Shown: positions 15,845-38,300 of the stretch, one piece after another
How positions within the stretch are numbered: the stretch's first letter is position 1
Layout of the letters: each line of letters begins with the position of its first letter
Source: Pseudomonas sp. MWU13-2100
Lineage (GTDB): Bacteria; Pseudomonadota; Gammaproteobacteria; Pseudomonadales; Pseudomonadaceae
Direction of reading: 5' to 3'
Assembly (NCBI RefSeq): GCF_023242365.1
Contig: NZ_JALLIX010000010.1
Location: forward strand, 95,860-159,859
DNA: 64,000 nt
Translations under genes and position numbers: made by a program
Notes under the pieces: generated by a model
Told to the model about the DNA's origin: nothing
The model's database searches: none
What the model saw: only the letters and a program-made list of their open reading frames with translations

Positions 15845-17386
15845 ATGAATATCGCCAATTGGCTGAACGATGCCGGCCTGCGTTGCCCGGAGCGTCCGGC
15901 CTTGTTCGAAGGGCAGCGGCAAGTCGCCAACTATGCTTCCTTTGTCGCCCTGGTCCGGCACCGGGCGGCGTACCTGGTCAACGAGCAGGGGATTGTTCCC
16001 GGCGATCGTGTCGCGCTGTTCATGAAGAACTGCTGTGAATACCTCGAGCTGCTCTACGCCGTCTGGTGGGTCGGCGCCGTGGCGGTACCGATCAACTGCA
16101 AGCTGCACCCGGTGGAGGCGGGGTGGATTGTCGAGAACGCCGAGGCCCGGCTGATTTTCACCGATGGCGGCCAGGTGTTCGCGCCGGATACCCCGTTGTC
16201 GGGCTGTCGAGAGCTGGATCGCGAGGACATGGGCGAGTTCGCCTCGACCGCTTCGACGCAGTTGCTCACGCCTTGGCCGCGGCAGGCCGATGACCTCGCC
16301 TGGCTGTTCTACACCTCCGGCACCACCGGTCGCTCCAAGGGGGTGATGCTCAGCCATGGCAACCTGACGGCGATGTCGTTGTGTTATCCGCTGGATGTCG
16401 ATCCGGTCAGCGCCGAGGATGCGGTGCTGTATGCGGCGCCGATGTCCCATGGCGCCGGCCTCTACAACTTTATCCATGTGCGCCGCGCCGCACGGCATGT
16501 GGTCCCGGAGTCCCGAGGGTTCAGGGCCGACGAGCTGTTCGCATTGGCGAGTGGCTTGGGCAACATCAGCCTGTTCGCGGCCCCGACCATGCTCAAGCGC
16601 ATGGTCGAGCAGGCCCGCCGGCAGGGTTATGGCGGCGAGGGCATCAAGACCATCGTCTACGGCGGCGCGCCCATGTACCTGGCGGACCTGGAGGATGCCC
16701 TCGACACCTTCGGCCCACGGCTGGTGCAGATCTATGGGCAGGGCGAGAGCCCGATGACCATCAGCGCCTTGTCCAGGGAGTTGATCGCCGACCGCCAGCA
16801 CCCCGACTGGGCCTTGCTGGCCGCGTCCGTGGGACGGGCCCAGTCGTGCGTGGAAATCAGCATCCTCGACCCCGGGCACCTGCCATTGCCGTCCGGGCGG
16901 ATGGGTGAAATCGCCGTGCGCGGGCCCACTGTCATGCAGGGCTACTGGCGTAACGAGGCGGCGACCCGCCAGACTCTGGTGGAGGGCTGGTTGCTGACCG
17001 GTGACGTGGGCTTTGTCGACGATGCCGGCTACCTGACCCTCACCGACCGCTCCAAGGACGTGATCATTTCCGGCGGTTGCAACGTCTATCCGCGGGAAGT
17101 CGAGGAAGTGCTGGCGCAACACCCGGGGGTCTTTGAAGTCTGTGTGGTCGGTGAACCGGATGCACAGTGGGGCGAATCGGTGGTAGCGTTCGTGGTCGCG
17201 CGCATGGCCGGGACCCTTGACGAGTCGTCGCTCAATACCTGGTTTATCGAGCGCATGGCCTCGTTCAAGAAACCGAAGAAATACGTGTTTCGCAGTGCGT
17301 TGCCGAGAAACAGCTACGGCAAGGTCCTCAAGACCGAGTTGCGCCTGTGGTTGAAGGCCGGCGCCGATGGCACCCTTGTTCCCTGA
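15845..17386 (+). CDS. AMP-dependent acyl-CoA synthetase/ligase
   Basis: This 513-aa ANL-superfamily enzyme has the P-loop-like A3 motif F-Y-T-S-G-T-T-G-R-S-K-G (about residues 155-166), Y-G-Q-G-E-S-P-M, the T-G-D-V-G hinge region and the C-terminal catalytic Lys region (Y-G-K-V-L-K). It would activate a carboxylic acid to its CoA thioester. There is no T domain, so it is a free-standing ligase rather than an NRPS part. The stop of the thiolase is 2 nt before its ATG, so the two are translationally linked. The substrate is unknown; the neighbouring permease suggests an imported acid. Confidence 0.92.
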   Translation: MNIANWLNDAGLRCPERPALFEGQRQVANYASFVALVRHRAAYLVNEQGIVPGDRVALFMKNCCEYLELLYAVWWVGAVAVPINCKLHPVEAGWIVENAEARLIFTDGGQVFAPDTPLSGCRELDREDMGEFASTASTQLLTPWPRQADDLAWLFYTSGTTGRSKGVMLSHGNLTAMSLCYPLDVDPVSAEDAVLYAAPMSHGAGLYNFIHVRRAARHVVPESRGFRADELFALASGLGNISLFAAPTMLKRMVEQARRQGYGGEGIKTIVYGGAPMYLADLEDALDTFGPRLVQIYGQGESPMTISALSRELIADRQHPDWALLAASVGRAQSCVEISILDPGHLPLPSGRMGEIAVRGPTVMQGYWRNEAATRQTLVEGWLLTGDVGFVDDAGYLTLTDRSKDVIISGGCNVYPREVEEVLAQHPGVFEVCVVGEPDAQWGESVVAFVVARMAGTLDESSLNTWFIERMASFKKPKKYVFRSALPRNSYGKVLKTELRLWLKAGADGTLVP

Positions 17387-17427
17387 ACCCCCCCTTTATG
17401 GATAGTCATCAGACAGGAGTCCCTTCT

Positions 17428-18762
17428 ATGGGTATGCAACACACAGACCCGGCCCGGCAACGGCGCCGGGCGTTTATCGGTGCGACTTCGGGCCACCTGA
17501 TCGAGTGGTATGACTACGGCGTCTACGGCTTTCTCGCGGTATATATCGGCAGGTCGTTCTTCGTTTCCGACGACCCTACCACCAGTCTGCTCGCCAGCTT
17601 CGCCGCCTTTGCCCTGAGCTTTTTCATCCGACCGCTGGGCGGGTTGTTCTTCGGTCCGCTGGCGGACAAGATCGGCCGGCGCAAGACCCTGATCACGGTG
17701 CTGGTGATGATGGCCGGTTCCACCTGCCTGCTGGGGTTGTTGCCGACCTACGGGACGCTGGGGATCGCCGCGCCGATTCTGCTGGTGCTGATCCGCTGTG
17801 TGCAGGGCTTTTCCGCCGGCGGCGAGATCGGCACCATCACCAGTTTCATTTCCGAATACGCCGGCCCCGGACGGCGTGGTTTTGCCACCTGCTGGCTGAT
17901 GGTCACGGCGGTGCTGGGTCTGTTGCTGGGCGGCGCGGTGGTCAACGGCATGACCTGGACCTTGGGTGCGGAGCTGATGCAGGACTGGGGCTGGCGTATT
18001 CCCTTTCTGCTGGCCGCGCCCCTGGGTCTGATCTCGATGTACATCCGCCTGAAGCTGGAAGACAGCCCCGAGTTCCTCGCCTTGCTACAGGCCGGGCAGA
18101 CCTCGAAGGCGCCGCTGCGGGAAGTCTGGCAGTGGAAACGGGCGATTGCCCTGGTGTTCTTTATCATCACCCTGCACAGCTCGATCTTCTACCTGGTGCT
18201 GACCTTTGCCTCGACCTATATGTCGAGCATTCTCAAGTTCGACAGCGGCACGACCCTGCTCTACGTCTTCACCGCCAGCTTCTCGGCGGCCTTTGTCATG
18301 CCGTTCGGCGGCGCGTTCACCGACCGCTACGGGCGCAAGCCGTTCCTGTTGGTGGTGGGCACCCTGGCGACCCTGGCGATGTACTGGCTGTTCAAGTCGG
18401 CACCGACGGCGACGGCGGCCTCGTTTTTCTGGCCGCTGATGGCGGTGGCTATCCTCTTCGGGCTCTATGCCTCGTCGACCTACGCGCTGATGAGCGAGTT
18501 GTTGCCCACGCGTATCCGCTCTACCGGCATCGCGGTGGCGTACAACATTCCGGTGGCGGTATTCGGTGGCAGCGCACCGCTGATTTCCACCTGGCTGATC
18601 AAAATGACCGGAGACATTACCTCGCCCTGGTACTTCTATGTCGGCACGGGGGTGGTATCGCTGATCGCGCTGGTGCTGCTGCGTCAGGGGGACTTTGTCG
18701 CCAGCACCGGCAGGGTCCGGCAAGCCATGCCGGGCGTGGCAACGCCAATGCCGAGCAGTTAA
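17428..18762 (+). CDS. MFS transporter, metabolite:H+ symporter (MHS) family
   Basis: About 444 aa from ATG 17428, behind ACAGGAG; earlier in-frame codons overlap the ligase gene and are unlikely. Twelve membrane segments can be traced. Family marks include G-H-L-I-E-W-Y-D-Y-G-V-Y-G near residue 20, R-P-L-G-G-L-F-F-G with D-K-I-G-R-R-K in the first loop, and Q-G-F-S-A-G-G-E-I-G-T in segment 4. MHS members import dicarboxylates, shikimate, proline/betaine or aromatic acids. It is the last gene of the thiolase-ligase operon and probably imports that pathway's substrate. Confidence 0.9.
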   Translation: MGMQHTDPARQRRRAFIGATSGHLIEWYDYGVYGFLAVYIGRSFFVSDDPTTSLLASFAAFALSFFIRPLGGLFFGPLADKIGRRKTLITVLVMMAGSTCLLGLLPTYGTLGIAAPILLVLIRCVQGFSAGGEIGTITSFISEYAGPGRRGFATCWLMVTAVLGLLLGGAVVNGMTWTLGAELMQDWGWRIPFLLAAPLGLISMYIRLKLEDSPEFLALLQAGQTSKAPLREVWQWKRAIALVFFIITLHSSIFYLVLTFASTYMSSILKFDSGTTLLYVFTASFSAAFVMPFGGAFTDRYGRKPFLLVVGTLATLAMYWLFKSAPTATAASFFWPLMAVAILFGLYASSTYALMSELLPTRIRSTGIAVAYNIPVAVFGGSAPLISTWLIKMTGDITSPWYFYVGTGVVSLIALVLLRQGDFVASTGRVRQAMPGVATPMPSS

Positions 18763-18787
18763 TGAGTATTTGAGAACGCCGCAAACC

Positions 18788-18880
18788 CCTGTAGGCGCCG
18801 GCTTGCTGGCGATGCGGTCTGATAGTCGACATCGTTGTCGCCTGAAAAATCGCTATCGCCAGCAAGCCGGCGCCTACAGG
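18788..18880. repeat. REP-like element: 26-bp perfect inverted repeat
   Basis: The 26 bases at 18788-18813 are the exact reverse complement of 18855-18880, separated by a 41-nt loop. Each arm contains GGCGCCGGCTTGCTGGCGAT, the type of sequence seen in Pseudomonas repetitive extragenic palindromes. It lies just after the MHS permease stop and before the end of the convergent small gene, so it may act as a terminator or mRNA stabiliser. Confidence 0.8.
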
Positions 18881-18944
18881 TCGGTGTTTCAACGGGTACT
18901 GTCGATTAACCCGGATCAATCGGCTGCGCTGGCAAGGCCTGCAT

Positions 18945-19169
18945 TCAGCCCTGGCTGGCCGGCACCGGCTCCCGGGGTGCGGGGATCAGATCCCGGGCGG
19001 AATAGAATCCCTGCACCAGACGGTTCTTGGCCCGGTACTCGCACAGCACCAGCAGGGTGTCGGGGAGATGGGTGGTCGTCGAGCCGTGCTTGACCACCAT
19101 TATCTTGCCGCCCGAGCGCAGGCGTACATGTGAACCAGGTTCGAATGTGCCCATCTTCAGTGATCTCAC
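18945..19169 (-). CDS. DUF2158-like small protein
   Basis: This small protein is up to 74 aa. A GTG start at 19169 overlaps the stop of the outer-membrane factor gene (GTGA), which suggests translational coupling; an ATG five codons in is the alternative. [18 protein letters not shown] opens a small beta-barrel-like domain resembling the DUF2158/YodC family (F-x-x-G-x-x-V-x-L-x-S-G-G), ending in [10 protein letters not shown]. Function unknown. It is the last gene of the LuxR-OMF-small-protein string downstream of the NRPS genes. Confidence 0.65.
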   Translation of the reverse strand: MRSLKMGTFEPGSHVRLRSGGKIMVVKHGSTTTHLPDTLLVLCEYRAKNRLVQGFYSARDLIPAPREPVPASQG

Positions 19170-20584
19170 AGGGTTTTTGACGTGCGTTCCGTCCAGCCAC
19201 CGCCCAGTGCCTTGTACAGATTGACCTCGGCGGTCAGTTGCGACAGCCGGTCGGTGATCAGGGTCTGCTGGGAGCTGAACAGCGAGCGCTGGGCATCGAG
19301 GAAGGTCAGGCTGTTGTCGACGCCGATGCGATAGCGGCGCTCCGCCAGGCGGTAATATTCCTGGTTGGCCTGCACCAGATCGTTCTGCGCCTTCAGTTGA
19401 TTCTTGTAGGTCTGGCGTGCCGCCAGGCCGTCGGAGACTTCCTGGAAGGCGGTCTGGATCGATTTCTCATACTGCGAGACGCGGATGTCTTTCTGGATCT
19501 TCGAGTAATCCAGGCTCGCCTGCAGGCTGCCGGCGTTGAAAATCGGGATATTGATCTGCGGCTGAAACAGCCAGCCCCCCGAACCGCCCTTGAACAGCCC
19601 GGACAGCTCGTTGCTGGAGGTCCCGGCGTTGGCGGTCAGGGTGATGCTCGGGAAGAACGCGGCCCGGGCGGCACCGATGCTGGCATTGGCCGACTGCAAT
19701 TGATATTCGGCCTGGAGAATGTCCGGGCGCCGTTGCAGCAGGTCCGAAGGCAGGCCCGCCGGCACTTCGGCAAACCAGTCGGCGGCCAATGGGCGGCTCG
19801 GCGGGCTGTCGGCCACTGCGGTGCCCACCAGCAGGGTCAGGCTGTTGAGGTCCTGGGCGACCTGGCGCTGGAAGGTCGCCAGGCTGGTCCGCGCGCTTTC
19901 CACCGAGGTGCGCGACTGGGCCAGGGCCAGGGCCGAAGCGGTGCCGACGTCGTGACTGCGTTCGGTCAGGCGCAGGCTTTTCTCGTAGGAGGTGAGGGTG
20001 TCCTGGGTCAAGGCCAGCAGTTCCTGATCGGCGCGCCAGGTCAGGTAGGCGTTGGCGACACTGGCCACCAGGCTCAACTGGGTGCTGCGCCGGGCTTCTT
20101 CGCTGGACAGATAGGTCAGCGACGCCTGGTCGCTGAGGGCACGGATGCGGCCGAACAGGTCCAGTTCGTAGGCACTGATCCCCAGGGTCGCCGAGTAGCT
20201 GCCACTGGTCACCGCGCTGCGGGTTTGCGTAATGCTCGCCGGCTGGCGCTGACGGGTGCCGGTGCCATTGGCGCTGACCGCCGGAAACAGGTCGGCACGC
20301 TGGATGCGGTATTGCGCCTGGTAGGCCTCGACGTTGAGGGCTGCCACGCGCAAGTCGCGATTGTTCAGCACCGCGCGTTCGATCAATTGTTGCAGCGTCG
20401 GGTCGCGAAACAGCTCGCGCCAGCCCATGTCCGCGGCCATCGGCCCGGACAGCGCCGGGGCATAGGCGGGGGTCTGCGGGTACTGCGCGGCGACCGGCGC
20501 GACGGGGCGTTGGTAGTCAGGAATCAGCGAGCAGCCGCTCAGGGCAAAGGCGACGGCCAGCCATGGGCACAGGGATTTATTCAT
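19166..20584 (-). CDS. RND efflux system outer-membrane factor (NodT/OprM-type lipoprotein)
   Basis: About 472 aa from the ATG at 20584. The signal peptide ends in a lipobox (F-A-L-S-G-C-S). TolC-fold repeats are evident: two long helical stretches with A-Y-L-T-W-R-A-D and R-R-P-D-I-L-Q-A-E, and the mirrored [13 protein letters not shown] near the C terminus. Its ATG overlaps the stop of the LuxR gene by 1 nt (TAATG). No periplasmic adaptor or RND pump is present in the window, so it may serve the cluster's ABC or MFS exporters or an RND pump elsewhere. P. syringae uses the PseABC RND system for syringomycin and syringopeptin secretion, which makes a role in lipopeptide export plausible. Confidence 0.9.
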   Translation of the reverse strand: MNKSLCPWLAVAFALSGCSLIPDYQRPVAPVAAQYPQTPAYAPALSGPMAADMGWRELFRDPTLQQLIERAVLNNRDLRVAALNVEAYQAQYRIQRADLFPAVSANGTGTRQRQPASITQTRSAVTSGSYSATLGISAYELDLFGRIRALSDQASLTYLSSEEARRSTQLSLVASVANAYLTWRADQELLALTQDTLTSYEKSLRLTERSHDVGTASALALAQSRTSVESARTSLATFQRQVAQDLNSLTLLVGTAVADSPPSRPLAADWFAEVPAGLPSDLLQRRPDILQAEYQLQSANASIGAARAAFFPSITLTANAGTSSNELSGLFKGGSGGWLFQPQINIPIFNAGSLQASLDYSKIQKDIRVSQYEKSIQTAFQEVSDGLAARQTYKNQLKAQNDLVQANQEYYRLAERRYRIGVDNSLTFLDAQRSLFSSQQTLITDRLSQLTAEVNLYKALGGGWTERTSKTL

Positions 20585-21411
20585 TATGCTCCTATCATCC
20601 ACTTGGCCAACCCATGTCGCCCGCTGACACCCAGCTTGGCCGCGGAACGCTTGAGGTAGGTTTCGATGGAACTGTTCTTGACGCAGAGTCTTTCTGCGAT
20701 CTCAGGTACCGTGCCGCCAGCCAGCAGCCCCAGGCAGACCTCTTTTTCCCGCACCGAGAGCGTGACCTCGCAAGCATTCAGACGCTCGCTGAACTCGCGT
20801 TGCAGTTGCGTCTGTTCCAGGGCAACCAAGCTGCGTGGCGTTGATCCACCCGGGCTTTTTGTGCTGGATTGGCGATGGGCGCGGGCATGTCGCTCCGTCA
20901 GGGGCAGCAAGGTCTCGGAGAGGTATTTCAAAAAGGACAGCTCTTGCAGGGAGAAGTCGCGTTCCACCCGCGGGCGGTGCAGCGAGATCACACAGCAACG
21001 ATTGGCCTTGCGCGAAATCAGGCTGCACTGATGGGACGTGCCGAGGCAGTTATTGTCTTTCTCGTTTTTCATCCGCGCATTCAGGTGGATCAGCAGTGCG
21101 TCTTCCACTTCCAGTACGCGCTTGACCAGCGGATGGTCGTTGCGATGCTTGGCATTGGTCGGGCAGACCGCTTGCATCTGCGGGCTCAACTCAGCACCGG
21201 CGTAGCCCAGCAGTTGGACGTCGAGCACTGACGCTTGGCTGTCGTCGACGGTCCACTCACTGAGTTCAACCCGGCTGACCGCCACCGAGGCGTTGATCAA
21301 CTGATGCATGTTGCTCAGAAACGTCTCGTTTCCGACGCTGGAAACCAGTTTTCCCAGTTCCAGGTAAATGTGGGATTTCTCTACATCTTTTGCATTCGTC
21401 TGTTGATTCAT
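20584..21411 (-). CDS. LuxR-family regulator of the lipopeptide cluster (SyrF/SalA-type)
   Basis: About 275 aa from ATG 21411, chosen for AGGA 7 nt upstream; starts at 21426 and 21444 are possible. The C terminus is a LuxR HTH ([38 protein letters not shown]). The N-terminal 200 residues do not look like an autoinducer-binding or receiver domain. Position next to a syringomycin-type NRPS and a syr-syp-like box upstream (21602-21621) match regulators such as SyrF/SalA and their relatives in other lipopeptide producers. The family role is activation of NRPS and export genes. Identity with one named member cannot be settled here. Confidence 0.85.
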   Translation of the reverse strand: MNQQTNAKDVEKSHIYLELGKLVSSVGNETFLSNMHQLINASVAVSRVELSEWTVDDSQASVLDVQLLGYAGAELSPQMQAVCPTNAKHRNDHPLVKRVLEVEDALLIHLNARMKNEKDNNCLGTSHQCSLISRKANRCCVISLHRPRVERDFSLQELSFLKYLSETLLPLTERHARAHRQSSTKSPGGSTPRSLVALEQTQLQREFSERLNACEVTLSVREKEVCLGLLAGGTVPEIAERLCVKNSSIETYLKRSAAKLGVSGRHGLAKWMIGA

Positions 21412-21601
21412 ATGCTGATCCTGCATATCAGAAGTAGCTTGCAATCCTGTCGTCGGGGGGAACGAAATCCTTCCGCCGCCCCCGGGACGCTCAAACCATT
21501 TCTAGCCTTGATACCTGGAAGTTCAGGTATCACCTGTGAATCCCTTCACAAAAACGATTCAGTCAGTAGCGATAATTAAGCTCAGTTAAGTAGGAAAAGT
21601 C

Positions 21602-21621
21602 TGTAGTGGAAAACAGGGACA
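21602..21621. promoter_or_regulatory. syr-syp-like box upstream of the LuxR gene
   Basis: TGTAGTGGAAAACAGGGACA has the TGT-N14-ACA form and 20-bp length of the syr-syp box (TGTCccgN6cggGACA), the site of SalA/SyrF-controlled promoters. It is 190 nt upstream of the LuxR start and within the gap after the second NRPS, suggesting autoregulation. Confidence 0.55.
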
Positions 21622-21694
21622 TCCTACGCCGCTGAGCCGGCGCTGTTTAGTTGACGCTGGCATTTTTGAGAATGAAACGCGCTTCGTGCAGAGG

Positions 21695-35300
<13,606 letters not shown>

Positions 35301-35308
<8 letters not shown>

Positions 35309-38300
35309 CCTTGGAGACGATAGCGAGCAGTTCGCTTTCAGACAGCGAAGCCATTTCTTGTTGCAGGTCCAGCAGTTCGTCCGACTCGTACTGCGCCAGC
35401 TGCAGGGTGGTGATCAGGTCGGCCAGGGCCTGCAGCGACGGGTGTTCGAACAGGCCCCTCAGGGGCACTTCGACACCGAAGGTCTCGCGGGCCCGGAGGG
35501 TGACCTGCACCGCCAGCAGCGAATGCCCGCCGAGTTCGAAGAAGTCGTCATGCCGGCCGATGCGTTCCAGGCCCAGCAGGTCGGCCCAGATCGCCGCCAG
35601 CAGGGTTTCGGTCTCATCGTTCGGCGCTTCGTACTCGCGGTGGGCGAAGTCCTCGGCCGCCGGGGCCGGCAGGGCGCGACGGTCGAGCTTGCCGTTGGGG
35701 CTCAGCGGCAGTTGCTCGACCAGCACGAAAGCCGACGGCACCATGTAGTCCGGCAGTTGCGAGCTGAGGTACGGCCGCAGGGTCTGGCTGGCGTTGCGCC
35801 CGGCCAGGTGCGGCTCGACGCTCAGGTAGGCCACCAGGCGGGTGCTACCCGGAACATCTTCGCGAGCGATCACCGCCGCCTCGCGTACCCCCGGCAGGGT
35901 CAGCATCAGCGCTTCGATCTCACCGGGCTCGATACGGAAGCCGCGGATCTTCACCTGCTGGTCGTTGCGCCCGAGGAACTCGAGCACGCCGTCGGCGCGC
36001 ATCCGCACCAGGTCGCCGGTACGGTACATCCGTGCCTCGTCGCCGAGGCCGAACGGGTCGGCGAGGAAGTGCTCGGCGTTCAACTGCGGCCGGTTCAGGT
36101 AGCCACGGGCAATCCCTTCGCCGCCGATGTACAGCTCACCGGAAACGCCCAGGGGCACCGGCTGGCCCTGCGGATCGAGCAGGTACAGGCGGGTGTTGGG
36201 GATGCCCCGGCCGATCGGCACCGTGCCCTGTTCATCACCGCCGCAGCGGTGCACCGTGGCCCAGACCGTGCCTTCGGTGGGACCGTATTCGTTGTACAGG
36301 CTGATGGCCGGTTCGAAGCTGGCGCATTCCTGCGCCAACAGTGGCGGGCAGGCTTCGCCGGCGACAATCATCTCGCGCAGGCTGGCGTGTCCCTTGCCAT
36401 TGGTCAGGCTGCCCAGCACCAGGCGGCCCAGGGACGGCACGCAGAGCAGGGTGGTAATCGCCTGGGCATCGATGAAGTGGGCGATGGCTTCGGGATCGCG
36501 GGCGGTCTCGGCATCCGGGATGCACAAGGTGCCGCCGCTGACCAGGGTGCCGAAGATCCCCGCGACCGAGCTGTCGAAGGCAATCGAGGAGAGCAGCAGG
36601 AAGCGTCGGCCTTCGTTCGGTGCGTAGACCGCGCAGCGGGCCAGGGTCGAGGCCACCAGGTTGCGGTGCTCGATCATCACGCCCTTGGGCTTGCCGGTGG
36701 AACCGGAGGTGTAGATTACATAGGCCAGGTGCGCCGAGGTCAGGGCGTCGGCGGCGAACTGTGGATTCTCCAGATCGGGTGCCGGCGTCAGCGTATCGGC
36801 CTGTTCGAGTGCCAGGTAGCGGGTCGTGCCGCTCAGTTCGCCCACCGCCGCGCGTCCGACCGGATCGGCCAGCAGCAAGCGCGGTTGGGCATCCTCGACA
36901 ATCGCGGCCAGACGTTCTGCCGGGTAGGTCGGGTCCAGCGGCACATAGGCGGCGCCGGCCTTGAGGATGGCGAGAATGCTGACGATCATCGCCGCACCGC
37001 GTTCGACACAGACGGCGATCAGGTCTCCCGGCCGGGTGCCGGCCGCGATCAGCTGTTGGGCTAGGTGGTTGGCGCGGGCGTTGAGCCCGGCGTAGTCGAG
37101 GCTGCCCCGGGCATCGACCAGGGCGATGGCCTCCGGTGTCCAGCGCACCTGTTCTTCGAACAACCGCTGGATGCAGGCGTCTGTCGGGTAGTCCAGGCGG
37201 TTCTGGTTGAAGGTTTCCAGCAACAGGGTGCGTTCTGCGGGCGGCAGCACATCCAGTTGCGTGAGGAGGATTTTCGGTGTGTACATCAGCGCCTGGGTCA
37301 GTTGCTCCAAGGCACGCTGCATCAGGGCGCAGAGGCGTTGCGGGTCCACCGGCCGCACGCTTTGCACCAACAACCCGAGGTCGTCGCCGTAATCGTTGAC
37401 CGACAGGGTCAGCGGGTAGTTGGTCCGTTCGGCGCTGTCGAGCATGCGCATGCCCGGCCATTGCAACTGGCTGTCATCGCTCTGGTGGCGGTAGTTGAGG
37501 AGGCTGGTGAATAGCGGCAGGGCCTTGGCCACGCCACTGCAACGCTGGGCCAGGGCCAGGGAGGCCTGTTCGTGGGCGAGCAGTTCGCCGAGGTCGCGGT
37601 GGGTCGCCAGGACCAGTTCGTGGGCACCTTGCGCCGCCAGTTGCACCCGCACCGGCAGGGTATTGATAAACACCCCGAGGGCCCGTTCGGCACCCGCCGA
37701 ACCTTGCAGGCGGCCGGCGACCACGGTGCCGAAGACCACGTCGTCACGGCCGGTGCAGCGGGCCAGGACCTGGGCCCAGGCCACATGGAACAGCACCGCC
37801 GGGGTCATCCCGCGCTCGCGGGCCTGGGCCCGGATACGCCGGCTGAGTTCGCGGCTCAGTTGCGCCTCGGCTTCTTCGATGTGGTTGCCGTCGCCCTGGA
37901 CTTCCAGCAGCTCGAACGGCGCGGTAGGCGCATCGACATCGGCCAGGCGGCGGCGGAAGTAGGCTTCATGGACTTCGGCCGGGGTGGCCTGGGTCTGGGC
38001 GATAAAGTCGCGATAGGGTTGCGGCGCCGGCAGGCTGTCGCCCTGGCCGTGGAGAATCGCGTGGATTTCTTCCAGGACGATTTCCAGGGTCACATGGTCG
38101 CTGGCCATATGGTGGTTGAGCAGCGCCAGCAACCAGCGTCCGGAGTGCGGGTCGCGAGCGATGCAGGCGCGCATCAGCGGCGCCTGGCGCAGATCCAGGC
38201 GCAGTTGTCGTGGATCGTTGAGGTTGCGCAACTGCTCCAGCGGGTCCTTGTCGCTGTCGAGGGTGACACTGTGTACCGGCAGGCGGGCGTGACGTTGCAC

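Noticed and set aside
14928..17122. Long minus-strand frames opposite the thiolase and ligase genes
   Set aside because: Codon and motif evidence belongs to the plus-strand genes; the antisense frames are Arg/Gly/His-rich shadows.
18788..18880. CRISPR or attachment-site reading of the inverted repeat
   Set aside because: There is one palindromic pair only, without spacers, integrase or tRNA nearby; the REP-type explanation is enough.
21627..21650. Possible hairpin CGCCG-GCTCAG-CGGCG after the second NRPS
   Set aside because: The stem is only 5 bp and lacks a T-run in the direction of transcription, so I do not call a terminator.
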